From assembly GCF_000425405.1 (NCBI RefSeq), contig NZ_AUDJ01000015.1, positions 148,655 through 212,654 on the forward strand: a DNA stretch of 64,000 bases, read 5' to 3'. This document shows positions 35,100 to 43,730 of this stretch, piece after piece. The stretch's first letter is position 1. Every line of letters starts with the position of its first letter. The position numbers and the translations under genes were made by a program. This DNA comes from Ferrimonas kyonanensis DSM 18153. GTDB taxonomy: Bacteria > Pseudomonadota > Gammaproteobacteria > Enterobacterales > Shewanellaceae. Under the pieces are notes generated by a model, which was given only the letters and a program-made list of their open reading frames with translations, made no database searches and was not told the origin of the DNA.

Positions 35100-36659
35100 A
35101 TGCCCCTTCATTTTTCCCAGTTAGATTATCAACTGCCCGATGGCAGAACCCTGTTTCAAAACCTCAGTGCCAGCCTTGGTCGTGGTGTGACTGCGCTTAT
35201 CGGCCCCAATGGCGTCGGTAAATCGGCGCTGTGTGAACTGCTTGCCGGTGATCGTAGCGCCAGTGGGGGGCGTATTCATCGTGATGGCGCTCTGTATTAC
35301 CTTCCTCAGCATAGCGACAGGTCGACTGGCGACGTGAGCCAATGCCTTGGGCTGACTCAGATCACCCGTGCGCTGGAGCGTATTGCCTCTGGCGACTATT
35401 CGGATCAGGATCTGTGTCTTGCCGACGGTCATTGGGATCTTAATGTGCGGCTGAGCGCCCTGCTTGAGGCACTGCCCTTTGCGGTGTCGGCGCAGACGCC
35501 GGCTGGCACACTCAGTGGGGGGCAGCTGGCTCGCTTGAGGTTGGCCTGGGCTTTTGCCCTGCAGCCTGACGTATTGATCCTGGATGAACCGGACAATCAT
35601 CTGGATCGGGGGGGACGACAGTGGTTGGCTGATCAACTCGCGCTGACAACCTCTTCGGTCTTGCTGGTCTCTCACGACTTGGGGTTGTTACGGGGCTGTT
35701 CGCAGATCTGGCAGTTACAGCCGAAAGCAATCATTTCATTTCAGGGTAATTATGACGACATGATGGCAACGCAGGCGCGAGAAGACCTCGCCGTACAGCG
35801 CGGCCTGGAACGTGTCGACCGGTCATTGAAGTTGCAGCGGCAGCAGGCGCTGCGCAATGAACAGTCCGCCCGTCAACGTGCTCGTCAGGGCAAGAAGCGG
35901 ATAGGCAGCCAACCTAAAGTGCTGCTGGATGCGATGAGGGATAAGGCAACCAAGGCTCGCCAGGGGAGGGCTCGCCAAAATGACGCCAAGCAGGAGCAAC
36001 TACAACGCCAGCGTGCCTGTCTGCACCAGCGTCAGCAGGTGATGATGAAAACCCGTTTCACTTTTACTTCGCAGGCGTCGGCCGCAAAAGTGGTACGTCG
36101 CCTGGAGCGCTGTCAATTGCCCTTTGGGAGCAGTGAGCTACTGGACATCACCCTGAGACAGGGACAACGGGTCCACCTGCAAGGGGCCAACGGCAGCGGC
36201 AAGTCCACGCTGATGAAGCTGCTGCAGGGCATCGTGACGCCTCTGCAGGGAAAGGTGTTGGGGAAGGCGCCACTGCGGTATCTGGATCAGCACCAAGGGT
36301 TGCTGGACACGACACTCAGTTCGTTGGAAAACCTGGCGTGTTGGCAGGTTGGCGGTGATGACAGTGAACGCCGTACCCGCCTTGCTGGAATCGGCCTTCG
36401 TCGAAACGATGCCCTGCGGCCGGTGTCCGAGCTCAGTGGCGGAGAAACCATGAAAGTGGCTATGCTGCTGCTTAGTGATGCTGACAGTGCACCTTTCCTG
36501 TTGCTGGATGAGCCGGACAACCATTTGGATCTTGAGGCCAAGCAGGTGTTAAGCCAAGCCCTCAATAGCTATCGAGGTGGTTATTTACTGATCAGTCACG
36601 ATGCGGGCTTCATTGAGACTTTATCTCTTGATCACCGGATTACTCTGAAAGGTGAGTAA
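35100..36659 (+). CDS. ABC-F family ATPase
   Basis: A 519-residue soluble protein with two ABC modules and no membrane segment. The first Walker A is GPNGVGKSA (near residue 38), with LSGGQLARLRLAW and VLILDEPDNHLD. A basic, Q/R-rich linker follows (residues about 225-320). The second Walker A is GANGSGKST, with LSGGETMKVAML and FLLLDEPDNHLDLEAK. This is the ABC-F plan; members act on ribosomes as translation factors or protect them from antibiotics. It does not obviously match EttA, Uup or YheS. The ATG follows AGGAGG by five bases. It lies alone inside the repeat-flanked segment. Confidence 0.88.
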   Translation: MPLHFSQLDYQLPDGRTLFQNLSASLGRGVTALIGPNGVGKSALCELLAGDRSASGGRIHRDGALYYLPQHSDRSTGDVSQCLGLTQITRALERIASGDYSDQDLCLADGHWDLNVRLSALLEALPFAVSAQTPAGTLSGGQLARLRLAWAFALQPDVLILDEPDNHLDRGGRQWLADQLALTTSSVLLVSHDLGLLRGCSQIWQLQPKAIISFQGNYDDMMATQAREDLAVQRGLERVDRSLKLQRQQALRNEQSARQRARQGKKRIGSQPKVLLDAMRDKATKARQGRARQNDAKQEQLQRQRACLHQRQQVMMKTRFTFTSQASAAKVVRRLERCQLPFGSSELLDITLRQGQRVHLQGANGSGKSTLMKLLQGIVTPLQGKVLGKAPLRYLDQHQGLLDTTLSSLENLACWQVGGDDSERRTRLAGIGLRRNDALRPVSELSGGETMKVAMLLLSDADSAPFLLLDEPDNHLDLEAKQVLSQALNSYRGGYLLISHDAGFIETLSLDHRITLKGE

Positions 36660-36755
36660 ATCGAAAACAATCCGCGACGTGGAAGCCAATCGAATCATTG
36701 GTAAGGTGCGAGTGTTGTGCTAACTCGCCATTGGTGATGTTTTCAATGGCTGTAC

Positions 36756-36812
36756 ACCCTGTGGTGAGTACATTAAAGCTCAACCTCTTCAAGGGGTTGG
36801 GCTTTTTTGTTG
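36756..36812 (+). repeat. Direct repeat copy 2 (terminator duplicate)
   Basis: A second copy of the tRNA-Leu terminator region, about 100 bases past the ABC-F stop. The hairpin AGCTCAACCT/GGGGTTGGGCT followed by six T residues still looks functional and could end the ABC-F transcript. No tRNA body precedes this copy. Confidence 0.8.
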
Positions 36813-36926
36813 CTCCAAATTCCCCTCAACCATTCGAGCGCGTCGCGTCGACATCCTTCGGCAACCGTGGCGGTCACTTATACTGGTAGCTAACCTTCAA
36901 TACCGTCTTCGCTGTCACTCAATATT

Positions 36927-36948
36927 TATAATGCGAATCATTCGCATT
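36927..36948 (+). promoter_or_regulatory. -10 box overlapped by a Fur-like palindrome
   Basis: TATAAT (36927-36932) runs into a perfect 19-base palindrome AATGCGAATCATTCGCATT (36930-36948; 9-1-9). It fits the Fur pattern AATGANAATNATTNTCATT at 13 of 15 fixed positions, the two misses being symmetrical. Placement over the -10 is what an iron repressor site would need. Control by Fur, or by a related metal regulator, is inference. Confidence 0.6.
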
Positions 36949-36991
36949 GGTGGTATTTTTGAGTCAGTATCGATAACAGGAAACCGCCATT

Positions 36992-38701
36992 ATGAATGCA
37001 GAGATTGCACGCTGGATTGACCGCGACCCGGACGCCAACACGCGACAGGAGTTGCAGGCACTGGTGAAGGCTCAGGATACTGCGGCCCTCGAAAGCCGGT
37101 TTAAGTCCCGACTGGCCTTTGGTACCGCTGGCCTACGAGGCGTGGTGGGCGCCGGCCCCAACCGGATGAACCGTTTGGTGATTCAGGAAACGGCGACCGG
37201 CTTGGCCCATTATCTGAAATCTCAGAACGCCGAGGCGGCCGCGCAGGGGGTGGTGATCGGCTACGACGGGCGTCCGGACTCACGCCAGTTTGCCATAGAC
37301 TCCGCTGCCGTGCTGACGGCCCAGGGCATCAAGGTGTATCTGACGGTACGGGTGGCGGCCACCCCCTTGGTGGCTTACGGGGTCAACCACCTGGGAACTG
37401 CCGCCGGTATTGTGGTGACAGCCAGCCACAACCCCCCACAATACAATGGCTTTAAGGTGTATTGGGGCAATGGTGCGCAAATCATCTCTCCTCACGACAG
37501 CGGCATCGCCGCCGAGATTGACCGGGCCGCCCAGTCGGATCTGCAGCTGATGGATCTCGAAGATGCCCGGCAACAGGGGCTGTTGGTGTGGCTGGATGAC
37601 GGCTTCTATCAGTCCTACCGGGATACCATGAAAGCGAATCCTCTGCTGGGCAATCACACTCAGCCGGAGAGCATCAGTCTGGCTTATACCGCCATGCATG
37701 GTGTTGGCGCCGAGATGGCGGAAGCGCTGCTGGCCGATGCCGGATTTTCCTACGTCTACAGTGTGGCCGCGCAAAGGGAACCGGACGGACGCTTCCCGAC
37801 GGTGAACTTTCCCAACCCGGAAGAGGCCGGTGCCATGGATCGGGTCATCGAAGAGGCTCGGGCTCACGGTGCCACACTGGCCTGTGCCAATGATCCCGAT
37901 GCCGACCGCTTTGCGGTGGCGGTGCGCCAGCCCGATGGCGAGTACCAGATGCTGACCGGTGATCAGGTCGGGGTGCTGTTTGGTCATTACCTGTTGTCGC
38001 GCGCGCGGCCACAGCAGGACCTGGTCGGGACCACCATCGTGTCCTCCAGTTTGCTGCAGCGCATTGCCAAGGCGGCGGGAGCCCGCTACTACCAGACCCT
38101 GACCGGCTTTAAGTGGCTGACCAACATCGCCATGGAGCAGCAAAGTGACGCTCATCAATTCTTGTTTGCCTATGAAGAGGCACTGGGATACACCGTCGGC
38201 AGTGAGGTGTGGGATAAAGATGGCCTTTCGGCACTGGTGGCTTTCGCCCAGATGACCGCTGAACTGGCCACCAACGGCAAGACCATCTGGGATCAACTGG
38301 AGGCCATCTATCGCCAACATGGCCTTTATTTGAATGCCCAGCGCAGCATTGCCCTAGACCCGGCGGCGCCGCCAGTTGGGGATAAGTTACGCAGTACGCC
38401 GCCCACCGAGATTGCCGGCCAGTCGATTGCCTCTGTGGACGATTTAAAACACTCTCGGACCACCTTTGCCGATGGTCGCACTGAAACCATCGATCTGCCG
38501 ACCAGTGACGTCCTGATCTATCACCTGGATGGGGGCAACCGGGTGGTGGTTCGCCCGTCAGGCACCGAGCCCAAGCTGAAGTGTTATTACGAGGTGGTGG
38601 AAGCCTTTGCCGGTAATGAAACGCTGGCGTCGGTACAGCAACGGGCGCAAACGTCGATGGCCAGTTTGATAGATGAGCATCAGCGGTCCCTGGATAACTA
38701 G
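36992..38701 (+). CDS. Phosphosugar mutase (phosphoglucomutase/phosphomannomutase family)
   Basis: A 569-residue alpha-D-phosphohexomutase of the long PGM2/PgcA type. The early motif is FGTAGLRGVVGAGPNRMN (residues 43-60). The phosphoserine loop is VTASHNPPQYNGFKVYW (near 142-158), the metal loop DPDADRFAVA (near 303-312), the sugar-specificity loop FAYEEALGY (near 390), and the phosphate-binding segment VRPSGTEPKLKCYYEV is near the C-terminus. It interconverts hexose-1- and hexose-6-phosphates, or possibly pentose phosphates. It is monocistronic and preceded by a Fur-like palindrome, which is unusual for such an enzyme. Confidence 0.92.
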   Translation: MNAEIARWIDRDPDANTRQELQALVKAQDTAALESRFKSRLAFGTAGLRGVVGAGPNRMNRLVIQETATGLAHYLKSQNAEAAAQGVVIGYDGRPDSRQFAIDSAAVLTAQGIKVYLTVRVAATPLVAYGVNHLGTAAGIVVTASHNPPQYNGFKVYWGNGAQIISPHDSGIAAEIDRAAQSDLQLMDLEDARQQGLLVWLDDGFYQSYRDTMKANPLLGNHTQPESISLAYTAMHGVGAEMAEALLADAGFSYVYSVAAQREPDGRFPTVNFPNPEEAGAMDRVIEEARAHGATLACANDPDADRFAVAVRQPDGEYQMLTGDQVGVLFGHYLLSRARPQQDLVGTTIVSSSLLQRIAKAAGARYYQTLTGFKWLTNIAMEQQSDAHQFLFAYEEALGYTVGSEVWDKDGLSALVAFAQMTAELATNGKTIWDQLEAIYRQHGLYLNAQRSIALDPAAPPVGDKLRSTPPTEIAGQSIASVDDLKHSRTTFADGRTETIDLPTSDVLIYHLDGGNRVVVRPSGTEPKLKCYYEVVEAFAGNETLASVQQRAQTSMASLIDEHQRSLDN

Positions 38702-38734
38702 GGAGTGGCTACTTGGCTCAGCGGCCACAAGATC

Positions 38735-38763
38735 TGCCGGTGCGCGGGGACCGTGCGCCGGCA
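38735..38763. terminator. Hairpin between convergent genes
   Basis: TGCCGGTGCGC pairs with GTGCGCCGGCA (11 pairs, two of them G-T) around a 7-base loop. It lies between the phosphosugar mutase and the OYE-family gene. No T-run on either side, so termination is uncertain. Confidence 0.45.
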
Positions 38764-38778
38764 AGCCGTGGGCTAAGA

Positions 38779-39819
38779 CTACTGATCCAGAGTGTCCAAC
38801 ATACTGCTGTCGTAGGGAGCGAGAGGCTTATTCTGGCGCACTTTTTCGACGTAGTCCGGGTTGGCGATCAGCGGTCGGCCAATGGCGATCAGATCCGCTA
38901 TGCCACCAGCAAGCGCGTCTCTGCCGGTGTTGACACTGTAACCGCCGCAGGCAATCACCCGGCCTTTGTAGAGCCGGCGAATGTACTGGGTCACGGTGCC
39001 CTGGATGTGGTCGAACGGTGTGTCGTCATGGGAGCCTGTGTGGACATAGGTCAGATCGCATCGGTTCAGCCGCTGTAACACATAGTCTGAGATTGCCAGA
39101 TCCGCCTCGTTGAGACTCAAGTGCTGATGGCCCACCGGAGACAGTCGCACGCCGACGTGGTCGATCTGCTGCTTTACTGCATCAATGACTTCGAACAGGA
39201 AACGGGCCATCTTCTCGGGTGTGCCGCCCCAGCCATCGGTACGCTGGTTGGTTTCCCAGTGGAGGAACTGGTCCAGCAGGTAGCCGTTGGCACCGTGTAG
39301 TTCTACACCGTCGAAGCCGGCCTTGCGGGCGTTGGCGGCTGCCTGTGAAAACTGCTGAATCACTTCTAGGATTTCCGCTTCGGTCATTTCGCGTGGCATG
39401 CCGTATTGCAAATCGTTGCTTCGGGGCACCCGGCCCTGCAGGGCGACTGCCGACGGCGCCATCGGTTTGTCGCCGTTGAGATAGAAGGGGTGAGAGACTC
39501 GCCCGCAGTGCCAAATCTGGGCGAAAATCTTACCTCCGTTCTGATGAACCCTATCGGTGACCTTTTGCCAGCCCTCTATTTGTGCCTGGCTATACAGTCC
39601 CGGTGTGTTGGGGTAGCCCTGGGCCATGGGGGAGATGATGGTGGCCTCGGCGATAATGAGCCCTGTATCGGCACGGCGACCGTAATACTCGGCCATGGCT
39701 TCGGTCGGTACCAGTTGTTCGCTGGCCATGGAGCGGGTCATCGGCGCCATTACGATGCGATTGCTCAGCTCTAGGTCTTCGCCAAGCGACAGGGGCGTAA
39801 ACAGAGTGTTTTTGGTCAT
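38779..39819 (-). CDS. Old-yellow-enzyme family NADH:flavin oxidoreductase (NemA-like)
   Basis: A 346-residue FMN-dependent TIM-barrel enzyme of the kind that reduces activated alkenes, N-ethylmaleimide or nitro compounds. It shows LSNRIVMAPMTRSMA (residues 19-33), GLIIAEATIISPMAQGYP, AQIWHCGRVSHP, FDGVELHGANGYLLDQFL (near 172-190) and RTDGWGG. Substrate ligands usually include an H-x-x-N or N-x-x-H pair, visible as HGAN. It lies at the end of a probable four-gene minus-strand unit with a redoxin, a SnoaL-like protein and a monooxygenase, which suggests detoxification of reactive electrophiles. Confidence 0.92.
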   Translation of the reverse strand: MTKNTLFTPLSLGEDLELSNRIVMAPMTRSMASEQLVPTEAMAEYYGRRADTGLIIAEATIISPMAQGYPNTPGLYSQAQIEGWQKVTDRVHQNGGKIFAQIWHCGRVSHPFYLNGDKPMAPSAVALQGRVPRSNDLQYGMPREMTEAEILEVIQQFSQAAANARKAGFDGVELHGANGYLLDQFLHWETNQRTDGWGGTPEKMARFLFEVIDAVKQQIDHVGVRLSPVGHQHLSLNEADLAISDYVLQRLNRCDLTYVHTGSHDDTPFDHIQGTVTQYIRRLYKGRVIACGGYSVNTGRDALAGGIADLIAIGRPLIANPDYVEKVRQNKPLAPYDSSMLDTLDQ

Positions 39820-39880
39820 GGAGTTATCTCATATTGAGTGTGGTGGTGAGACAGGCCCGTTTTAGATGTACTTGCCAGCA

Positions 39881-40414
39881 TTATTCATAGGTACCGCGGA
39901 TCGGGTAGTGGTTATCCGGATTGCGAATAAAGGCCAGTCCGGCCAGCAGGACATCCAGTTCGGGGCGGACAAAGGGGCCGTTGGAGATATCGATGACCTG
40001 AACCTTACCCTGGTCGTTGATGACATACAGCCCGGGCTCGGCAAACAGGTGGTCGGTTTCCTGGGCTGAGCGGGGCTCAGACACATACAGGCCCAGTTGC
40101 CGCATCTGCGATAGATTTAGATCGTAGGCCAGTGGGTAGCTGATGGACAGCTCTTTCCGATGGGCCATGGCTTGGTCGTGGCTGTCGGCAGACACCGCGG
40201 CGATATCGATGCCGAGCTTGTGAAACTGCTCTTTTCGCAATTCGATCTCATTCAGGTAGCGGGTGCACATCGGGCAGTGTCGGCCCCGATAGACCACCAG
40301 CAAGCGCCAGTCGGCGTTACCTTGGGGAGCGCCCAGGGTAATGGGGTTGCCGCCCAGAGTGGGCAGTTCGATGACCGGGAAGCGATCGCCGGCTTTAAAT
40401 TTCATGAGAGACAT
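39881..40414 (-). CDS. Peroxiredoxin-like redoxin
   Basis: A 177-residue AhpC/TSA-fold protein. The active-site region reads RGRHCPMCTRYLNEIE (near residues 41-56), a CXXC arrangement rather than the single P-x3-T-x2-C of standard peroxiredoxins. SADSHDQAMAHRKEL follows, as in Prx. It probably reduces peroxides or acts as a thiol oxidoreductase. The ATG at 40414 is preferred over an ATG nine codons upstream because AGGAG precedes it by five bases. It is 61 bases upstream of the OYE gene on the same strand. Confidence 0.82.
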   Translation of the reverse strand: MSLMKFKAGDRFPVIELPTLGGNPITLGAPQGNADWRLLVVYRGRHCPMCTRYLNEIELRKEQFHKLGIDIAAVSADSHDQAMAHRKELSISYPLAYDLNLSQMRQLGLYVSEPRSAQETDHLFAEPGLYVINDQGKVQVIDISNGPFVRPELDVLLAGLAFIRNPDNHYPIRGTYE

Positions 40415-40508
40415 AGCGGCTCCTAGGGTGTTGGTGTTCAATCAATGATATGCAACGGCCTGTGACGACCGTTACTGGGTTTTGTGATGGCGACAATGGC
40501 GATCGCCG

Positions 40509-41045
40509 TTACGCCTTGATGTAGTCGTAACTGGGGTCACTGTGATCCCGTTGACCGAGGTATTTCGGGTTGAACTCTTCTGACCACATTGCGGTTGCAT
40601 CCAGGTTCTGATTCCAGTCGAAGGCGGTGAGGCGGTGAATCATCTTCCAGACGCCACTGCGCCGCTCAAATTTATAGAAGTGGCGCCCGCCTAAGATCCC
40701 CTCCTTGTCCACCCCATCCTCTTGGTGAACGTGGTAGGCCCAGACGTAGCTTTCGGCAGTGGCACGGTCACCATCGACCTCGATCAGGACATTGCTGATG
40801 CGGTGCTGAGTGACTTTGAGGGCTTTGAAGCCCTCCATCGCCGGTTCGACAAACTGGTGGGCATTGTCGTAGTAGAAGAACAGTTCCGGATAGATGGGAT
40901 CCTGATGTTCCTCGATGGCGTCCTCCCAGTAGGTGGATTTCATTAGCTCGCCGTCCATGCGATCCAATGAACGCGCATGGCGATGAATCACTTCGGTGAT
41001 CTCCTGTTTATCCAGCAGTTGTTGCAGTTTCTGTTGTATATCCAT
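40509..41045 (-). CDS. SnoaL-like (NTF2-fold) protein, cytoplasmic paralog
   Basis: A 178-residue protein of the SnoaL/NTF2 fold, a cone-shaped pocket used by isomerases, dehydratases and ring-hydroxylation small subunits. The segment LLDKQEITEVIHRHARSLDR, then YWEDAIEEHQDP and TQHRISNVLIEVDGDRATAE are typical. A close paralog with a signal peptide is encoded divergently at 41774. It has no signal, so it is cytoplasmic. The ATG at 41045 is chosen at the conserved MDIQQKLQQLLDKQ start. The substrate is not known. Confidence 0.8.
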   Translation of the reverse strand: MDIQQKLQQLLDKQEITEVIHRHARSLDRMDGELMKSTYWEDAIEEHQDPIYPELFFYYDNAHQFVEPAMEGFKALKVTQHRISNVLIEVDGDRATAESYVWAYHVHQEDGVDKEGILGGRHFYKFERRSGVWKMIHRLTAFDWNQNLDATAMWSEEFNPKYLGQRDHSDPSYDYIKA

Positions 41046-41127
41046 GGTGTGGCTCCCGGGGCGGTACGGCTTTTTGCGAACCGCTGCCTGTGTTTGGTTG
41101 AGAAAGGCGGCCGTTTGTTGGCGGCGG

Positions 41128-41451
41128 TTATTGCGACTGCCACAGGCCCAGAGGCCTAAGCACGCTGATTTTTCTGGGCGAGGCCGACCAGTCGGGCAGT
41201 TGAGCTTCGTACTCATCACGGTACGCTTTGCCACGAAGCTGGTTCTCCATGAACGCGTCCATGCTTGGCTCCGACCAACGCTCATAGATAAGAAATTTAT
41301 TGGCATCCTCGGCGTCCTGATGCAGGTAGGTGGAAACAAAGGTCTCCTCTGTGGCCATCGCGGTAACCAGTTGAGTCAGGCTGGCCAGGAACGCCTCACG
41401 GGCGTGTGGCTTGATGTTGAATTCAACCGTAAACACAAGATCTTGTGACAT
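41128..41451 (-). CDS. Antibiotic-biosynthesis-monooxygenase-fold (ABM) protein
   Basis: A 107-residue ferredoxin-like dimeric alpha-beta-barrel protein. It shows VEFNIKPHAREAFLASLTQL, ETFVSTYLHQDAEDANKFLI and YERWSEPSMDAFMEN, as in the ABM/YgiN quinol-monooxygenase group. Such enzymes oxidise quinols or polyketide-like rings without cofactors. The ATG at 41451 is chosen at the family N-terminus, with AAAGGAGC upstream. It is the first gene of the probable minus-strand unit of monooxygenase, SnoaL-like, redoxin and OYE. Confidence 0.85.
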   Translation of the reverse strand: MSQDLVFTVEFNIKPHAREAFLASLTQLVTAMATEETFVSTYLHQDAEDANKFLIYERWSEPSMDAFMENQLRGKAYRDEYEAQLPDWSASPRKISVLRPLGLWQSQ

Positions 41452-41537
41452 GGTGTTGCTCCTTTCGCTCACTGTATTCACGGTGCCGTAACGGCGCGCC
41501 GTGATGTTAACGAGCACCATCATAGAGTTCCGTTATC

Positions 41538-41589
41538 TGGACTAATAGTGGGATAGAACGACTACCACCTATTGCTTTTTGGAATAATT
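41538..41589. promoter_or_regulatory. Shared two-part motif, copy A
   Basis: TGGACTA (41538-41544) and TTGGAATAATT (41579-41589), start to start 41 bases. The same two words occur at the same 41-base spacing just ahead of the LysR gene at 42831. It lies in the divergent gap that serves the monooxygenase unit and the exported SnoaL gene. It is a candidate operator for that LysR protein. Confidence 0.55.
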
Positions 41590-41773
41590 CATTGGGAAAC
41601 GACCCCATTCCCGGTGTTGCCTCTGGCAGCGGCAATTGAACCTATCCGTTGCTGACCCGTGCTCGCGTCTATTCCATTTTTGACTAGTTGGTATACCCGC
41701 TGGCTCAGTGCCGCGATTGGGGGGCGGTTGTTATCTTTGCCCGGCTGATAATCCACATCCATAGGAATACTTG

Positions 41774-42607
41774 ATGAAAGAGTTGAATAGAACACTTAAG
41801 CTGCCACGCATGATGGCCAGGGGACTGCTCATTGCCTTGTGCGCCTTGCCATCGCTGGCCTTGGCCGGTGAGACCGCCGCCGGCGCGGGCATTGAGCGAC
41901 AGTACCGCGATACCGCGATAAGCGGAAAACCGTGGAACCTCAGTGTCGAGAATCGCCTCCAGGATCTGCTCGACAAGCAGGCGATTACCGAGGTCATCAA
42001 CCATCTTGGACGGTCGCTGGACCGCATGGATCGAGGGCTGATGCGCTCTGTGTATTGGCCCGAAGCCATCGAAGAGCATCAAGACCCTGAGTTTCCGGTC
42101 TTTTTCACCGATGCCAATAAAAATCCGCCCCCGGCGACCTACAACGAATTTGCCTGTCAGGCCATGGGAGGATTTGCCACCCTAAGGGCGACTCAACACC
42201 GAATTAGCAACGTCCTCATCGATCTGGTGGATGAGAACCGCGCCAACGTGGAAAGTTACGTCTGGGCTTTCCATCTGGTAGGGGAGCAAGATCAGGCCCG
42301 GGAAGTGACTCTGTATGGAAGAATGTTGTTTAATTTTGAAAAGCGGGGTGATGAGTGGCGGGTGCTGCGTCGTTACACTGTGTTCGATTGGTTCACCAAT
42401 GTCGCCGCCACAGGGAATTTTGCCGATGGCTATATGGATAAGTTCAAAGGCACTCGGGACACCAACCAAGATGGTCGATCCGCAGAGTGGCACGACGGCA
42501 GCGATACTGGCCGCAACGATCCCAGTTACCAGTTCCTGAGTCTGCCTTCGGATCCGGATCCGGCGCCGGGCAAGGGCAGTTGTGTCTTCCCGTTGGTGAG
42601 CAAGTAA
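41774..42607 (+). CDS. Exported SnoaL-like (NTF2-fold) protein
   Basis: A 277-residue paralog of the cytoplasmic SnoaL protein. It has a signal peptide (about residues 12-32, ending SLALAGE). The SnoaL core begins near residue 55 (LQDLLDKQAITEVINHLGRS) and includes EEHQDPEFPVFF and ATQHRISNVLIDL. It has about 50 extra residues at the C-terminus (DTNQDGRSAEWHDGSDTG and onward), rich in D, G and S. The ATG at 41774 follows AGGAA. It is transcribed away from the monooxygenase unit across a gap of about 320 bases. It probably acts on the same compound class in the periplasm. Confidence 0.8.
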   Translation: MKELNRTLKLPRMMARGLLIALCALPSLALAGETAAGAGIERQYRDTAISGKPWNLSVENRLQDLLDKQAITEVINHLGRSLDRMDRGLMRSVYWPEAIEEHQDPEFPVFFTDANKNPPPATYNEFACQAMGGFATLRATQHRISNVLIDLVDENRANVESYVWAFHLVGEQDQAREVTLYGRMLFNFEKRGDEWRVLRRYTVFDWFTNVAATGNFADGYMDKFKGTRDTNQDGRSAEWHDGSDTGRNDPSYQFLSLPSDPDPAPGKGSCVFPLVSK

Positions 42608-42760
42608 CTGAGCCTGGGCTCTGATCCCAACTGGCAGCCCAGAATCTTGTGGGCTGCCTGACCTGTCCAGTCCGCTCTGGGGACCTGCGGCCATTGCGGC
42701 TCATATTAAGGGGTGGCGCGACGACTTCGCCGGCCCAGACACGAAATGCCTCCGAATAAT

Positions 42761-42812
42761 TGGACTAGAGACATGGTAATATTTTCCTAAGCTATTCAGC
42801 ATTGGAATAATT
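42761..42812 (+). promoter_or_regulatory. Shared two-part motif, copy B
   Basis: TGGACTA (42761-42767) and TTGGAATAATT (42802-42812), again 41 bases start to start, ending 18 bases before the LysR start codon. This fits autoregulation and control of the neighbouring redox cluster. Confidence 0.55.
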
Positions 42813-42830
42813 GCCGAGGGGAATGCAATC

Positions 42831-43730
42831 ATGGATCAGTTAGGGGCAATGCGGGCATTCGTGCGAGTGGTGCAGACCGGCAGTTTTTCGGCCACCGGTC
42901 GCGAGCTGAATACCAGTCAGACCACCATCAGTAAGAAGGTGGCGGCGCTGGAAAAGAAACTTGGCGTTAAGTTGCTGATTCGCAGCAGTCGCGATCACGC
43001 CCTGACCGCGGTCGGAGCCGAGTATTACGACAAGTGCGTGGCCATTCTCGGCGAGTTGGATGAAGCGGAGTCTACCGCCCGTTCGGAGGTGGCATCACCA
43101 CAGGGGGTGATACGGATTGCGGCCCCGGTTGCTTTTGGGCGTTTGGTTTTAGCACCGATGATTGCCGAGTTTTTTGCCGCCTATCCCGAGATCAAGGTAG
43201 ACCTGAGTCTTAGCGATCGCCATGTGGATCTCATCAGCGAAGGGATCGATGTCGCAGTACGGGCCAGAAAGCTGGAAGACTCCTCGTTGATCGCCCGTTA
43301 CCTGTTCGATAACCCGATGATGATGCTGGCCGCCCCGGAGTACCTGGCCAAGCACGGCGAGCCCAGAGAGCCTCAAGATCTTAGGCACCACAACTGCCTG
43401 GTGTATTCGATGGCCAAGACCATCAATCAGTGGCAGTTCCATCAGGGTGACACAACCGTCACAGTACCGGTGAACGGTAACTTTCAAAGCGACAACGGCG
43501 ATGTGTTGCTGGAGGCTGCTCTGGCCGGATTGGGGCTGGTTCAAATGCCCGCATGGATGGTGGCCGAGCACCTGACTGCCGGCCGTTTGATTCGAGTGAT
43601 GGCCGATTACAGCGCTCAGTCGATCCCCTTCAATGCCATCTACCCACAAAATCGCTACGTGCCGTTGAAAGTTCGGTGCTTTGTCGATTTCCTCAAACAG
43701 AAAATTACCGATAACGCCATCTATCAGTAG
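42831..43730 (+). CDS. LysR-family transcriptional regulator
   Basis: A 299-residue regulator. The HTH lies in MRAFVRVVQTGSFSATGREL and TTISKKVAALEKKLGVKL (residues 7-45). The effector domain starts near residue 90 with GVIRIAAPVAFGRLVLAP and contains SLSDRHVDLISEGIDVAVRA, as in the DmlR/YafC-like branch. AGGGGAATGC precedes the ATG. It lies immediately downstream of the exported SnoaL gene and shares a spaced DNA motif with the divergent gap at 41.5 kb, so it is the probable regulator of the redox/SnoaL cluster. Confidence 0.9.
   Translation: MDQLGAMRAFVRVVQTGSFSATGRELNTSQTTISKKVAALEKKLGVKLLIRSSRDHALTAVGAEYYDKCVAILGELDEAESTARSEVASPQGVIRIAAPVAFGRLVLAPMIAEFFAAYPEIKVDLSLSDRHVDLISEGIDVAVRARKLEDSSLIARYLFDNPMMMLAAPEYLAKHGEPREPQDLRHHNCLVYSMAKTINQWQFHQGDTTVTVPVNGNFQSDNGDVLLEAALAGLGLVQMPAWMVAEHLTAGRLIRVMADYSAQSIPFNAIYPQNRYVPLKVRCFVDFLKQKITDNAIYQ

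Noticed and set aside
37280..38320. Minus-strand open frame of 346 codons inside the phosphosugar mutase
   Set aside because: Antisense to a complete enzyme with all motifs; no ribosome site or recognisable domain.
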